NCBI GenBank assembly: GCA_029934915.1
Contig: JAOZLI010000014.1
Span: forward strand, 1-15,492
Reading direction: 5' to 3'
Length of the DNA: 15,492 bases
Source of the DNA: Desulfocapsa sp.
GTDB taxonomy: Bacteria; Desulfobacterota; Desulfobulbia; Desulfobulbales; Desulfocapsaceae
Position 1 is the first letter of the stretch, and each line of letters begins with the position of its first letter. Below the pieces are notes generated by a model. The model made no database searches. It was not told the DNA's origin and worked only from the letters and a program-made list of their open reading frames with translations. Shown here piece by piece: positions 6,965 to 14,024 of the stretch. Position numbers and translations under genes: made by a program.

Positions 6965-7656
6965 GTACTGCTGAATCCACCTTATTCAGAGCGGAAAAAC
7001 TCTGTAAAAGTTTTCATTCGGGCACGGCAAAAATCCAGATTTTAGACAATGCGGAGCTTATCATCAACCGGGGGGAAATGGTGGCCATTGTTGGAGCTTC
7101 CGGTGCTGGTAAAACCACCCTGCTTCAGATTCTTGGCACCCTGGATACTCCAGACAGCGGAAAGCTGTTTTTTGAGGGAAATGATTTAACCCGTCTTTCT
7201 GAAAAGAAACTCTCCACATTCAGAAACAGATCCGTTGGTTTTATTTTTCAGTTCCATCACCTGCTCCCTGAATTCTCAGCCATTGAGAACGTGATGATGC
7301 CTGGCCTCATTGCAGGCAAGACACGTGATGAACTGTATGACCCGGCTAAGAGTCTACTCAAACAGGTTGAGCTTGAGCAGAGAATAGAACACCGTGTAAA
7401 CGAACTCTCAGGTGGAGAACAGCAGCGCACCGCGCTCGCCCGGGCATTGCTTATGCAGCCCGCCCTTCTTCTTGCCGATGAGCCCACCGGAAATCTGGAT
7501 GCCCGGTCCGGTGATATTGTTTTTGATCTTATTCAATCGCTTTGCAAAGATCTCTCCCTGGCAGCCATCATGGTCACCCATAATCAATCTCTTGCCAGGA
7601 AAATGGATATCACATATACCCTCAGCAACGGAACACTCAAGGCTCACTCTATATAA
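6961..7656 (+). CDS. lolD: Lipoprotein-releasing ABC transporter ATP-binding protein LolD
   Basis: A 231-residue ABC ATPase with all functional motifs: Walker [10 protein letters not shown] (45-53), Q-loop [19 protein letters not shown] (96-114), signature LSGGEQQR (149-156), Walker [13 protein letters not shown] (169-180) and switch His207 in VTHN. The Q-loop and downstream sequence are typical of LolD rather than other MacB-like ATPases. It should drive lipoprotein release with the permease encoded just upstream. The frame is open further upstream, but ATG 6961 is chosen because GAGG (6950-6953) lies 7 nt before it and it makes the coupled ATGA overlap with lolC. The TAA stop is immediately followed by the first base of a 178-bp palindromic element; the length is nonetheless normal (E. 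coli LolD is about 233), so the gene seems undamaged. Confidence 0.94.
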   Translation: MSTAESTLFRAEKLCKSFHSGTAKIQILDNAELIINRGEMVAIVGASGAGKTTLLQILGTLDTPDSGKLFFEGNDLTRLSEKKLSTFRNRSVGFIFQFHHLLPEFSAIENVMMPGLIAGKTRDELYDPAKSLLKQVELEQRIEHRVNELSGGEQQRTALARALLMQPALLLADEPTGNLDARSGDIVFDLIQSLCKDLSLAAIMVTHNQSLARKMDITYTLSNGTLKAHSI

Positions 7657-7834
7657 GGACTCGGTAATAAATAACGTGGACTTCCCAATTCGCAACTGCA
7701 CCGCATCTTCAGCCGATTTTTCATATTCACAATCCTCACGTAGCCAGCTACGCTGCGGTTGCAAATATGAAAAATCGACCGAACCTACAGCACATTTACG
7801 ACTGGAAGATTCCAAGTTATTTATTGCCGAGTCC
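7657..7834. repeat. 178-bp imperfect palindrome, possible non-autonomous mobile element (MITE-like)
   Basis: The whole stretch from the base after the lolD stop to 8 bp before the next gene is an inverted repeat. Outer arms: 7657-7685 (GGACTCGGTAATAAATAAC...) and 7804-7834 (...GTTATTTATTGCCGAGTCC) match over about 30 bp with a few mismatches or small indels. Middle arms (7686-7713 and 7778-7803) match only loosely. Inner arms CGATTTTTCATATT (7714-7727) and AATATGAAAAATCG (7764-7777) match perfectly, and the centre is CGTAGC-CA-GCTACG (7739-7752). TAA occurs directly outside both ends (7654-7656 and 7835-7837), a possible 3-bp target duplication. There is no transposase gene inside; the frames crossing it are by-products of the palindrome. 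It could be a MITE-like insertion or a repeat family folding as RNA, and may also end the lolD transcript. No second copy was seen in the window. Confidence 0.7.
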
Positions 7835-7842
7835 TAAACAAC

Positions 7843-10800
7843 ATGAACTCCTACCAGCAGATTTGCGAAACATTTCCGGTGAACAAATTTCGTCCGCCCT
7901 GTCTGAATCCAAAACAGATCCTGAAACGCCCCCAACTGATAAACAACCCCCGTATTTACCCCGATGCCATTCTGCCCAAAATTCTCTTTCTTGAAGCACA
8001 GGCAGGACAGGGTAAAACCACCCTTGCGTTTCAGTGGCTTGAGCGAGTCAGCATGCCACACATCTGGTACCAGGCAGGAGAGGAGGATCAGGATCCAATC
8101 TTCTTTTTTTCAGGATTACTAGTAGCAATTGCCCGCATTAATCCATTGCTGCAAGCCTCCCCACTGATGGACATGCTCATCAACGGGGAAGTAGGAGTAC
8201 TTGAACTCCAGGGATGCATCACGGCTCTTTTCCTGGAACTGGCAGAGCACAGCCTCACAAAGGATTTTGTCCTTGTTCTTGATGATCTGCACCTTACCCA
8301 TAATTCTCCACAAAGCCTGCTATTCCTGAACAAACTGCTGCGGACAAGCCCGTTCTTCATGCATTTTATTCTCATCTCTAGAAGGCCACTGGAAATAGAT
8401 GCATTAGCATCAGATTCGCACCTTGAAATTATCCATTTAGCAAACGGGGACCTTGCCCTCAGCAGTATGGAAACCATGGTTCTTTTACAGGATATTCTCG
8501 ACATTCCAGTCACCTGGCAAAACGTACTGCAGCTCCACCAACGTACCAATGGCTGGATTATGGGTGTCCTCCTTGCCAGTCAAATGTTTCCGTCCGAAAA
8601 GGAAGGGATGCAATCAATCCCTTTAGAGAACAGCAAAGAATACTTTCAAAGAGAAATCCTCAGCAACATTCCTGAAGAACAACAAAAAGCACTCCTGAAA
8701 ATTTCATTTCTTGATGAAATCGACCCAATTTTTGCCAGAAAGATTACTGGAGAATATGATATAGAAGAAATCCTGGAAAACCTTGTTTACAGCAACTTCT
8801 TTGTTCACGTACGGGGAAAAGAAAAAAAACGATTCTCTCTGCACCACCTCTTTCAGGAATTTTTACAAAATATTGCCCACCAGGAACTTTCACCAAGAAC
8901 CATCGAAACCATTTTAGAAGAGGCAGGAGAGTTCTGTCTTACAAATGGTCGTATTGAGAAATCTCTTAGTTATTTCCTGCAGGCAGGAAATGGAGAGGCA
9001 AGCGAAAATATCCTTCGCCAAAGAGGAATGGAACTGCTCGCAGGCAATCGCCAGAGGACTCTCCTTTCCATGCTGCACAGCCTCCCTGAGCATTTTATAA
9101 AGGATCACCTCTGGATAGGTTTGTATATCAATCTGGCCACTCTGGATACTGATCCCGCAGCTACTCTGCCAAATCTGTACACCATTATGGAAGAGTTTTC
9201 CCAAAAGGGTGATGAGGCAGGCGAACTCACAGCTGGTTCCCAAATTCTCTTTGGTCATATTGTCTACAGTGCTCTCTATGAGAGAGGCACACTTCTCCTG
9301 CCAAGAATGAAAGACTTGTTCGAAAAAATCCAAGAGTCACTCGCACCTCATTCAAGCATCATGATAGCGAAAAATCTGGCTCTGGCTTCAACATTGATGG
9401 CTGGTGATGTTGTAGCGGCCGGAAAATTGTCAGATCTTGCCCTTACCCTGGCAAGAGAGCACAACATCAAAAATCATATGGCGGCAACGCTGCTCTCCAA
9501 AGGATACGAATATCTACTGCCGGGAAACAAAGAAGAGACACTAAATACTGCGGAACAGGCCTATGCATATATCAGTCACACCAATGTCAGCCTCATTCAC
9601 CGTTGCACATTGCTTACCCTGCTGCACAATGTCTGCTTTGAGCGAGGAGATGAAACAAATACAGCCCGCCATAAATATTTAATATTTCAAACCTTTGGAT
9701 TTAAGGCTCTAAAACAGACGATAATCGGGTCTTCCCTGCAAATCTGGGATATCAGCATGGCCATAACAGCGGGTAAATACAAGCAAGCAGCACAGCTTCT
9801 CACTCAGTTAAGTGATCCTGGATCATGTTCTTCTACTCCACACGTACTCTCTCAATTTTTACAGTGGCAGGCCTATCTTGCTGCCCATAATGGTGACCGT
9901 GAGAAAACAGTGGAAGCAGGAAATGAATCGCTGCGGTTACGTAAAATTGCAGGAGGACCATTTTTTATTATCCGAAATCTTATGATACTTGGAGGCAGTC
10001 ATACGTTACTAAAAAACTACGACACAGCCGACAAACTCCTTTCCCAGGCAATGCAGCTCGCCCAAATGCACGACTACCCTAGTCACCAGGTTGCTCTCAA
10101 CATACATCGAGGATTTCTTTTTATTCAAACCGGCCAGGAAGATGCAGCAAAGGAATCGATTCTTTCCGGTCTGGCCATGATGCGTGAAAACGGCTACACC
10201 TGTTTTATGTCCTGGTCACCAAGCATTGTCCTGCCTGTTTTACAATTTGCAGTGGATACGAATATAGAAACGAAATACGCCCTGTTTCTAGCAGAAGAAC
10301 AGATGCAACTCAGCCTGCAAAAACAGGATGCCCCTATCCCCCTGCTTACCATTGCTCTTTTTGGTGGCATCCAACTTTCAATCGCAGAAGAGACTATTAT
10401 CAGGAGCGATGACCTCACCCCCGCATGGCGACAAATCCTTGCCGTACTCATACTCTCTGAAAATCAACAGGTGACAAGTCGTGCCCTTCAGGTAAGCCTC
10501 TGGCCGGAGAAATCACCAGAAAAAGCCAGACGTGCACTGGACACACAGCTTTCCCGGCTCAGAAAATTTCTTTCACAGAGTTGTTCTGTGAATAATTATT
10601 TAACGAGTAGCAAAGGAATCATCAAGCTACGCCACTGCAGGGTTGATGTTCATGACTTTATCAGTTTCGTAGAACAGGGTTTGGCTCACATCGACCAGTT
10701 AGAATGGTGGCAGGCGGAAAATTGTTTTCATAATGGCATTAAACTTTGGGATAGCGGTGGAGCCTTTAACAGTGAACTTCTGGGCGGTGAACAATCCTGG

Positions 10801-11139
10801 GCCCAGAAGATACGACTAAACAATCTCTATACTAAAATGATACTCCTCTGGAGCAAGCATTTACACGAGACCCACAAAAAAACAGAAGCCCGTGAACTTT
10901 TGGAAAAGGGAATTACCTATTACCCGGATCATGTCGATCTGGTCACTGCACTTTTTAGTCTCCATCTACAGAACAATAATAGTCCCCAGGCACAAAATGT
11001 GTTGGATCAATTCACACATTTTTTGCATCTTAAGAAGTATTCCGATCAAGAAGTTCAAAAAATACGTACAAACATTTTAGCATACGCTGAACAAGCCCAT
11101 CAAAGCAGTACACCGTGGTACACGTATGGCATATTGTAA
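7843..11139 (+). CDS. Large MalT-type STAND ATPase fused to a SARP/BTAD transcriptional activator module
   Basis: A 1098-residue cytosolic regulator. The N-terminus NKFRPP leads into a MalT-like NTPase: Walker A AQAGQGKTT (52-60), Walker B VLVLDDLH (143-150), sensor FILISRR (175-181), then TNGWIMGVLLA. Residues about 380-830 are helical repeats (TPR-like), the usual inducer-sensing and scaffold part. From about 833 an OmpR-like winged helix appears (LTIALFGGIQL, LILSENQQV, LWPEKSPEKARRALDTQLSRLRKFL), followed by a BTAD domain to about 1090 (VDVHDFISFVEQG, CFHNGIKLW, LLEKGITYYPDH). There is no LuxR-type C-terminal HTH, so DNA binding should use the winged helix. By family logic, ligand and ATP binding would drive assembly and activation; target and ligand are unknown. 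ATG 7843 has no visible ribosome-binding site and lies 8 bp after the palindrome. It is a lone gene; the next gene has its own candidate promoter. Confidence 0.85.
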   Translation: MNSYQQICETFPVNKFRPPCLNPKQILKRPQLINNPRIYPDAILPKILFLEAQAGQGKTTLAFQWLERVSMPHIWYQAGEEDQDPIFFFSGLLVAIARINPLLQASPLMDMLINGEVGVLELQGCITALFLELAEHSLTKDFVLVLDDLHLTHNSPQSLLFLNKLLRTSPFFMHFILISRRPLEIDALASDSHLEIIHLANGDLALSSMETMVLLQDILDIPVTWQNVLQLHQRTNGWIMGVLLASQMFPSEKEGMQSIPLENSKEYFQREILSNIPEEQQKALLKISFLDEIDPIFARKITGEYDIEEILENLVYSNFFVHVRGKEKKRFSLHHLFQEFLQNIAHQELSPRTIETILEEAGEFCLTNGRIEKSLSYFLQAGNGEASENILRQRGMELLAGNRQRTLLSMLHSLPEHFIKDHLWIGLYINLATLDTDPAATLPNLYTIMEEFSQKGDEAGELTAGSQILFGHIVYSALYERGTLLLPRMKDLFEKIQESLAPHSSIMIAKNLALASTLMAGDVVAAGKLSDLALTLAREHNIKNHMAATLLSKGYEYLLPGNKEETLNTAEQAYAYISHTNVSLIHRCTLLTLLHNVCFERGDETNTARHKYLIFQTFGFKALKQTIIGSSLQIWDISMAITAGKYKQAAQLLTQLSDPGSCSSTPHVLSQFLQWQAYLAAHNGDREKTVEAGNESLRLRKIAGGPFFIIRNLMILGGSHTLLKNYDTADKLLSQAMQLAQMHDYPSHQVALNIHRGFLFIQTGQEDAAKESILSGLAMMRENGYTCFMSWSPSIVLPVLQFAVDTNIETKYALFLAEEQMQLSLQKQDAPIPLLTIALFGGIQLSIAEETIIRSDDLTPAWRQILAVLILSENQQVTSRALQVSLWPEKSPEKARRALDTQLSRLRKFLSQSCSVNNYLTSSKGIIKLRHCRVDVHDFISFVEQGLAHIDQLEWWQAENCFHNGIKLWDSGGAFNSELLGGEQSWAQKIRLNNLYTKMILLWSKHLHETHKKTEARELLEKGITYYPDHVDLVTALFSLHLQNNNSPQAQNVLDQFTHFLHLKKYSDQEVQKIRTNILAYAEQAHQSSTPWYTYGIL

Positions 11140-11384
11140 GATAAATGTACGTCCATTTCCATCGTAAAAACAAAAGGGTAGGCGCCACACTGTTCCAGTT
11201 GCCACATTTTTAGCTATGTAATATCAGCGCACTAGCCCCAAAACCAAAGAACACACCACTCTCAAAACTGCAACAACTAGGTATATATACGGATTGTCTA
11301 AAAAAAACATGGTGGTATTATTTCTCAAAATCGAAACCACGTTAGTTTCTTTTAATATAAATTTTAATTTTGAGGAGAATGAAA
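11140..11384 (+). other. Intergenic and leader region before the small secreted protein
   Basis: The region is AT-rich. Near the regulator's end, GGCGCCACACTGTTCCAGTTGCC (11181-11203, written here only as its outer GGC and GCC with inner ACTG-TTC-CAGT) can form an irregular hairpin followed by ATTTTTAG, a poor terminator candidate. Further on are a promoter candidate and a small leader hairpin, GAAAC (11333-11337) with GTTTC (11345-11349), followed by TTTT. Confidence 0.35.
11281..11321 (+). promoter_or_regulatory. Candidate sigma70-type promoter with an adjacent palindrome
   Basis: TTGTCT (11294-11299) and TATTAT (11316-11321) are separated by 16 bp and lie upstream of the small secreted protein's start, leaving a leader of about 55-60 nt. 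The exact palindrome GTATATATAC (11281-11290) ends 3 bp before the -35 box, where an activator would bind. This is read from consensus only. Confidence 0.45.
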
Positions 11385-11699
11385 ATGAAAAAAAGAACAT
11401 TACTGATAATGGCTGGACTCGCTGTATTTACCTTTGCAGGAACTCAGGCTTCTGCCTTTAACGTTGAAGAGGACATGGCTGAAGGCTTGAGTCTTTCTGT
11501 TAACCAGGACAATACCGAATATAAGTATGACAGCTTACATACCGATGTAAAAGAGTCTATGACTGAGTTTGACTTTTTTCCAGCGCAGAAAGAAGCCAAT
11601 AGAGATTTTGCAGGTGATTCATCTTGCCCATCGATGCATGAACTGATGAACGAGGGAATTTGTCTTGATTCTCTGAAGCAGGCTGTTGCAATAAAGTAA
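11385..11699 (+). CDS. Small secreted protein of unknown family
   Basis: A 104-residue protein with a textbook Sec signal peptide: MKKR, a hydrophobic core (TLLIMAGLAVFTFAG) and the cleavage site ASA before Phe25. The mature part (about 80 residues) is acidic, with Asp/Glu-rich segments (NVEEDMAEG, DFFPAQKEANRDF) and two cysteines 14 residues apart (SCPSMHEL...GICLDSL) that could form a disulfide in the periplasm. I recognise no family. The frame is open from a TTG at 11370 and has ATGs at 11379 and 11385; I chose 11385 because GAGGAG (11372-11377) then has a 7-nt spacing and the signal peptide begins MKKR. It has its own promoter candidate and a strong terminator, so it appears to be a monocistronic and possibly well-expressed gene. 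It is next to, and could be a target of, the large regulator upstream, but nothing shows this directly. Confidence 0.7.
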   Translation: MKKRTLLIMAGLAVFTFAGTQASAFNVEEDMAEGLSLSVNQDNTEYKYDSLHTDVKESMTEFDFFPAQKEANRDFAGDSSCPSMHELMNEGICLDSLKQAVAIK

Positions 11700-11708
11700 A
11701 ACGAAGGC

Positions 11709-11750
11709 AAAAGGGGCAAAAGCGGATAGAGCTTCTGCCCCTTTTTTTTT
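11709..11750. terminator. Strong, probably bidirectional terminator
   Basis: AAAAGGGGCA (11709-11718) pairs with TGCCCCTTTT (11736-11745), with an inner AAGC/GCTT extension, and is followed by T to 11750. The A-run on the left gives a U-tract on the opposite strand, so the same hairpin can end the helicase transcript, whose stop codon begins at the next base (11751-11753). Confidence 0.9.
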
Positions 11751-13868
11751 CTACTTCCCTGCCTTACCCTGATAGTCCGCAACAATCTTCAGAATATCTT
11801 CACCGTAGTTTTCTATCGTTTTTTTCCCTACACCGGAAATTTTCTTTAACTCCAGGGTATTCCCAGGCAGCTGCATCACAATCTGAATAAGAACCCGTTG
11901 ATGCATAATTGCAAAAGCACCAACACTCTTTTCTGCTGCCTTTTCAGTACGCCAGGCTCTAATACTCTCAAATAACTCAGGATGGTCAATATCCTCTTTG
12001 GTATAGACGGGGGCCTTCTGTTTTTTTAGCTTTGCCGGCTGGAAATCAATTTCAGCAACAGTAATGGCTCGCAAATAGGCTGACACCGAAAATCCATCCG
12101 CACAGGATTTTATGCCTGCTGTCTTTACAGCAATTTCCTTTCTGGTATTATTCAAGACATTATTCAGCTTTTTTCGCAGTTCTTTATTATCTGTCTCAAA
12201 TTGCAGGCTCAATACCGATGAAGCGAATATTTCCTCAAATTTCGTCTGAAACCAGCCAGAGGCCTTGCGACTTCGTTCCTGAACATGTTCGTCTTCTTCA
12301 AGCAGTTCTGAAGAATCCACAAAAATTGATCTCAGCTGATTTCTAAAATTCTCACTAACTTCAAATATCGATTGCTTGGCTGAAGTTTCCACTTCGTCAC
12401 GATTTTCACAGTTTACGAGTTGCAAAACAGCCTCATTGCGTTGCAACAGATAAAGTAAAAACCCCAATCGTTTACCTAAAAGAGTGAAATCAAAACAATC
12501 AAGCAGCAGCTTTTGCTGATACTCAAGTTTAGCTCTTCGCAATACACTTTGAGAAGGTGGATTCTGAAGAGATAGCTTGTCGAAATCAAGTACAGCAGCA
12601 TCGGTATCCACCCCGGCCGATGTGATGGGAGAGATCAGCACCATCCCCTCAAGGGTTTTACAACGACTGAGAGCCACATAAACCTGACCATGAGTGAAAG
12701 CTGCCCCTGCGTCAATGATCGCCTTTTCAAAGGTCAGTCCCTGACTTTTATGAATGGTGATGGCCCAGGCAAGTTTTAGAGGAAACTGCTCAAACTTCCC
12801 GACAATATCCTCTTCAATCTCTTTAACTTCATCGTTAATAATATATTTAATATTTTCCCAGGTAACGGGATCGACTTCGATTTCTTCTTTATCCTCAGGA
12901 CATTGGACAAAAATGGTTTTACCAATAATACGGGTAATCCTGCCTATTTTACCATTAAAATATAACTTGTCAGGCGAAACATCGTTACGTACAAACATAA
13001 CCTGCGCCCCCTCTTTCAGAGTGAGTCTGGCCGGGGTTGGAAAGATATGTTCAGGAAAATCACCTTCAATATTTGCGTGAAACGAACAGGCCTTTACATC
13101 CAGTTCGTCGAGCCTGTCGTGGTTTATCCGTAACGCACTATTATTATGAGTGGTAAGTGTTATATAGCCTTCACTTTCTTCCGGTAAAAAATCTGGCTGA
13201 TGACATTCATTTAACAGCTCCAGTCCATCCGTATCAAGCCTGTTGTTCCTGACTTTATTCAAAAGACGGATAAATACCTCGTCGGACTGACGATAGATAT
13301 GCTGCAATTCTATGGTGAGGAGTTCTGTCTGAGAAAGTGCCTTGCTAGAAAAAAAATAGACGGAGTCATAATGTGCCTGCAGATGTTTCCATTCACTGGG
13401 CTTAGCCACAGGAGAGAGTTGGTGTAAATCACCGATCATCAGAAGCTGGACACCGCCAAAGGGTAATTCATTTCGACGATAGCGACGCAAAACCGAATCA
13501 ACAGCGTCGAGAAGATCGGCACGCACCATACTGATCTCATCGATCACAAGCAGATCAAGGCTGGCAATAATCTGCTTTTTTTCCTTGGAAAAGCGAAAAT
13601 GCCTCTGACTATTACGCTCGTATGCTTCACTACCCGGCAAAAAAGGACCAAAGGGAAGCTGAAAAAAGGAGTGCAGGGTCACGCCGCCCGCATTCATGGC
13701 GGCAACTCCGGTGGGAGCGGTAATGATCATGCGTTTATCCGTCTGTCCCTGCAGATTATGAAGAAAAGTTGTTTTTCCAGTGCCAGCCTTTCCTGTCAGG
13801 AAGATATGACTGCCGGTATACTGCACAAAATCATGGGCCAGTTGCAGTTCGGGATTGGGGTTGGACAT
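11751..13868 (-). CDS. Pif1-like superfamily 1B DNA helicase with C-terminal HRDC domain
   Basis: A 705-residue helicase. Motif I GKAGTGKTT (26-34) and motif Ia TAPTGVAA (50-57) are followed by motif II VIDEIS (108-113), motif III GDLHQLSP (146-153), ELQHIYRQ (187-194), a 2B-like insertion, motif V TIHKSQGLTFEKAIID (371-386) and motif VI VYVALSRCKTLEG (397-409). These are Pif1/RecD-type motifs, implying 5'-to-3' unwinding of DNA. Residues about 629-700 form an HRDC domain (FAIMHQRVLIQIV, LPGNTLELKKISGVGKKTIENYGEDIL), as in RecQ helicases, likely binding DNA; the region between (about 430-620) is helical and not recognised. AAGGAAA lies 5 nt before the ATG. It converges on the small secreted protein and diverges from the receptor gene. 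A role in genome maintenance (structured DNA, stalled forks) is inferred from the family. All motifs appear intact. Confidence 0.85.
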   Translation of the reverse strand: MSNPNPELQLAHDFVQYTGSHIFLTGKAGTGKTTFLHNLQGQTDKRMIITAPTGVAAMNAGGVTLHSFFQLPFGPFLPGSEAYERNSQRHFRFSKEKKQIIASLDLLVIDEISMVRADLLDAVDSVLRRYRRNELPFGGVQLLMIGDLHQLSPVAKPSEWKHLQAHYDSVYFFSSKALSQTELLTIELQHIYRQSDEVFIRLLNKVRNNRLDTDGLELLNECHQPDFLPEESEGYITLTTHNNSALRINHDRLDELDVKACSFHANIEGDFPEHIFPTPARLTLKEGAQVMFVRNDVSPDKLYFNGKIGRITRIIGKTIFVQCPEDKEEIEVDPVTWENIKYIINDEVKEIEEDIVGKFEQFPLKLAWAITIHKSQGLTFEKAIIDAGAAFTHGQVYVALSRCKTLEGMVLISPITSAGVDTDAAVLDFDKLSLQNPPSQSVLRRAKLEYQQKLLLDCFDFTLLGKRLGFLLYLLQRNEAVLQLVNCENRDEVETSAKQSIFEVSENFRNQLRSIFVDSSELLEEDEHVQERSRKASGWFQTKFEEIFASSVLSLQFETDNKELRKKLNNVLNNTRKEIAVKTAGIKSCADGFSVSAYLRAITVAEIDFQPAKLKKQKAPVYTKEDIDHPELFESIRAWRTEKAAEKSVGAFAIMHQRVLIQIVMQLPGNTLELKKISGVGKKTIENYGEDILKIVADYQGKAGK

Positions 13869-13906
13869 TAGCTTTCCTTACAATTCATAATGGGTACAAT
13901 TTAAAT

Positions 13907-13936
13907 TTGCTTTCGACTCCATATTTACCATATAGT
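13907..13936 (+). promoter_or_regulatory. Possible promoter of the TonB-dependent receptor in the divergent intergenic region
   Basis: TTGCTT (13907-13912) and TATAGT (13931-13936) with an 18-bp spacer lie 88 bp before the receptor's start, in the 156-bp gap shared with the divergent helicase gene. The gap also holds the palindrome AATTTAAATT (13899-13908) and a small AAGG-TAG-CCTT hairpin near 13996-14006. No riboswitch or recognisable Fur box was found. Confidence 0.3.
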
Positions 13937-14024
13937 TAACAAAAGCGAGATTAAATTTTCATGTTTTCAAGCTGCCTTAAAAAATTAGCATTTCCAAGGT
14001 AGCCTTTAGCCATTGGTTCACCCT

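Noticed and set aside
7657..7834. Simple Rho-independent terminator for lolD
   Set aside because: The structure is far longer than a terminator, has multiple nested arms and no terminal T-run, so an inserted repeat element fits better, although it may also stop transcription.
7408..7837. Open frames of 135 and 141 residues on both strands across the end of lolD
   Set aside because: They run through the palindromic element, overlap the intact lolD, and show no domain; the mirrored sequences follow from the inverted repeat.
13869..14024. Cobalamin riboswitch or Fur box ahead of the receptor gene
   Set aside because: No conserved B12-box sequence and no recognisable 19-bp Fur palindrome could be found by eye in this short AT-rich gap.
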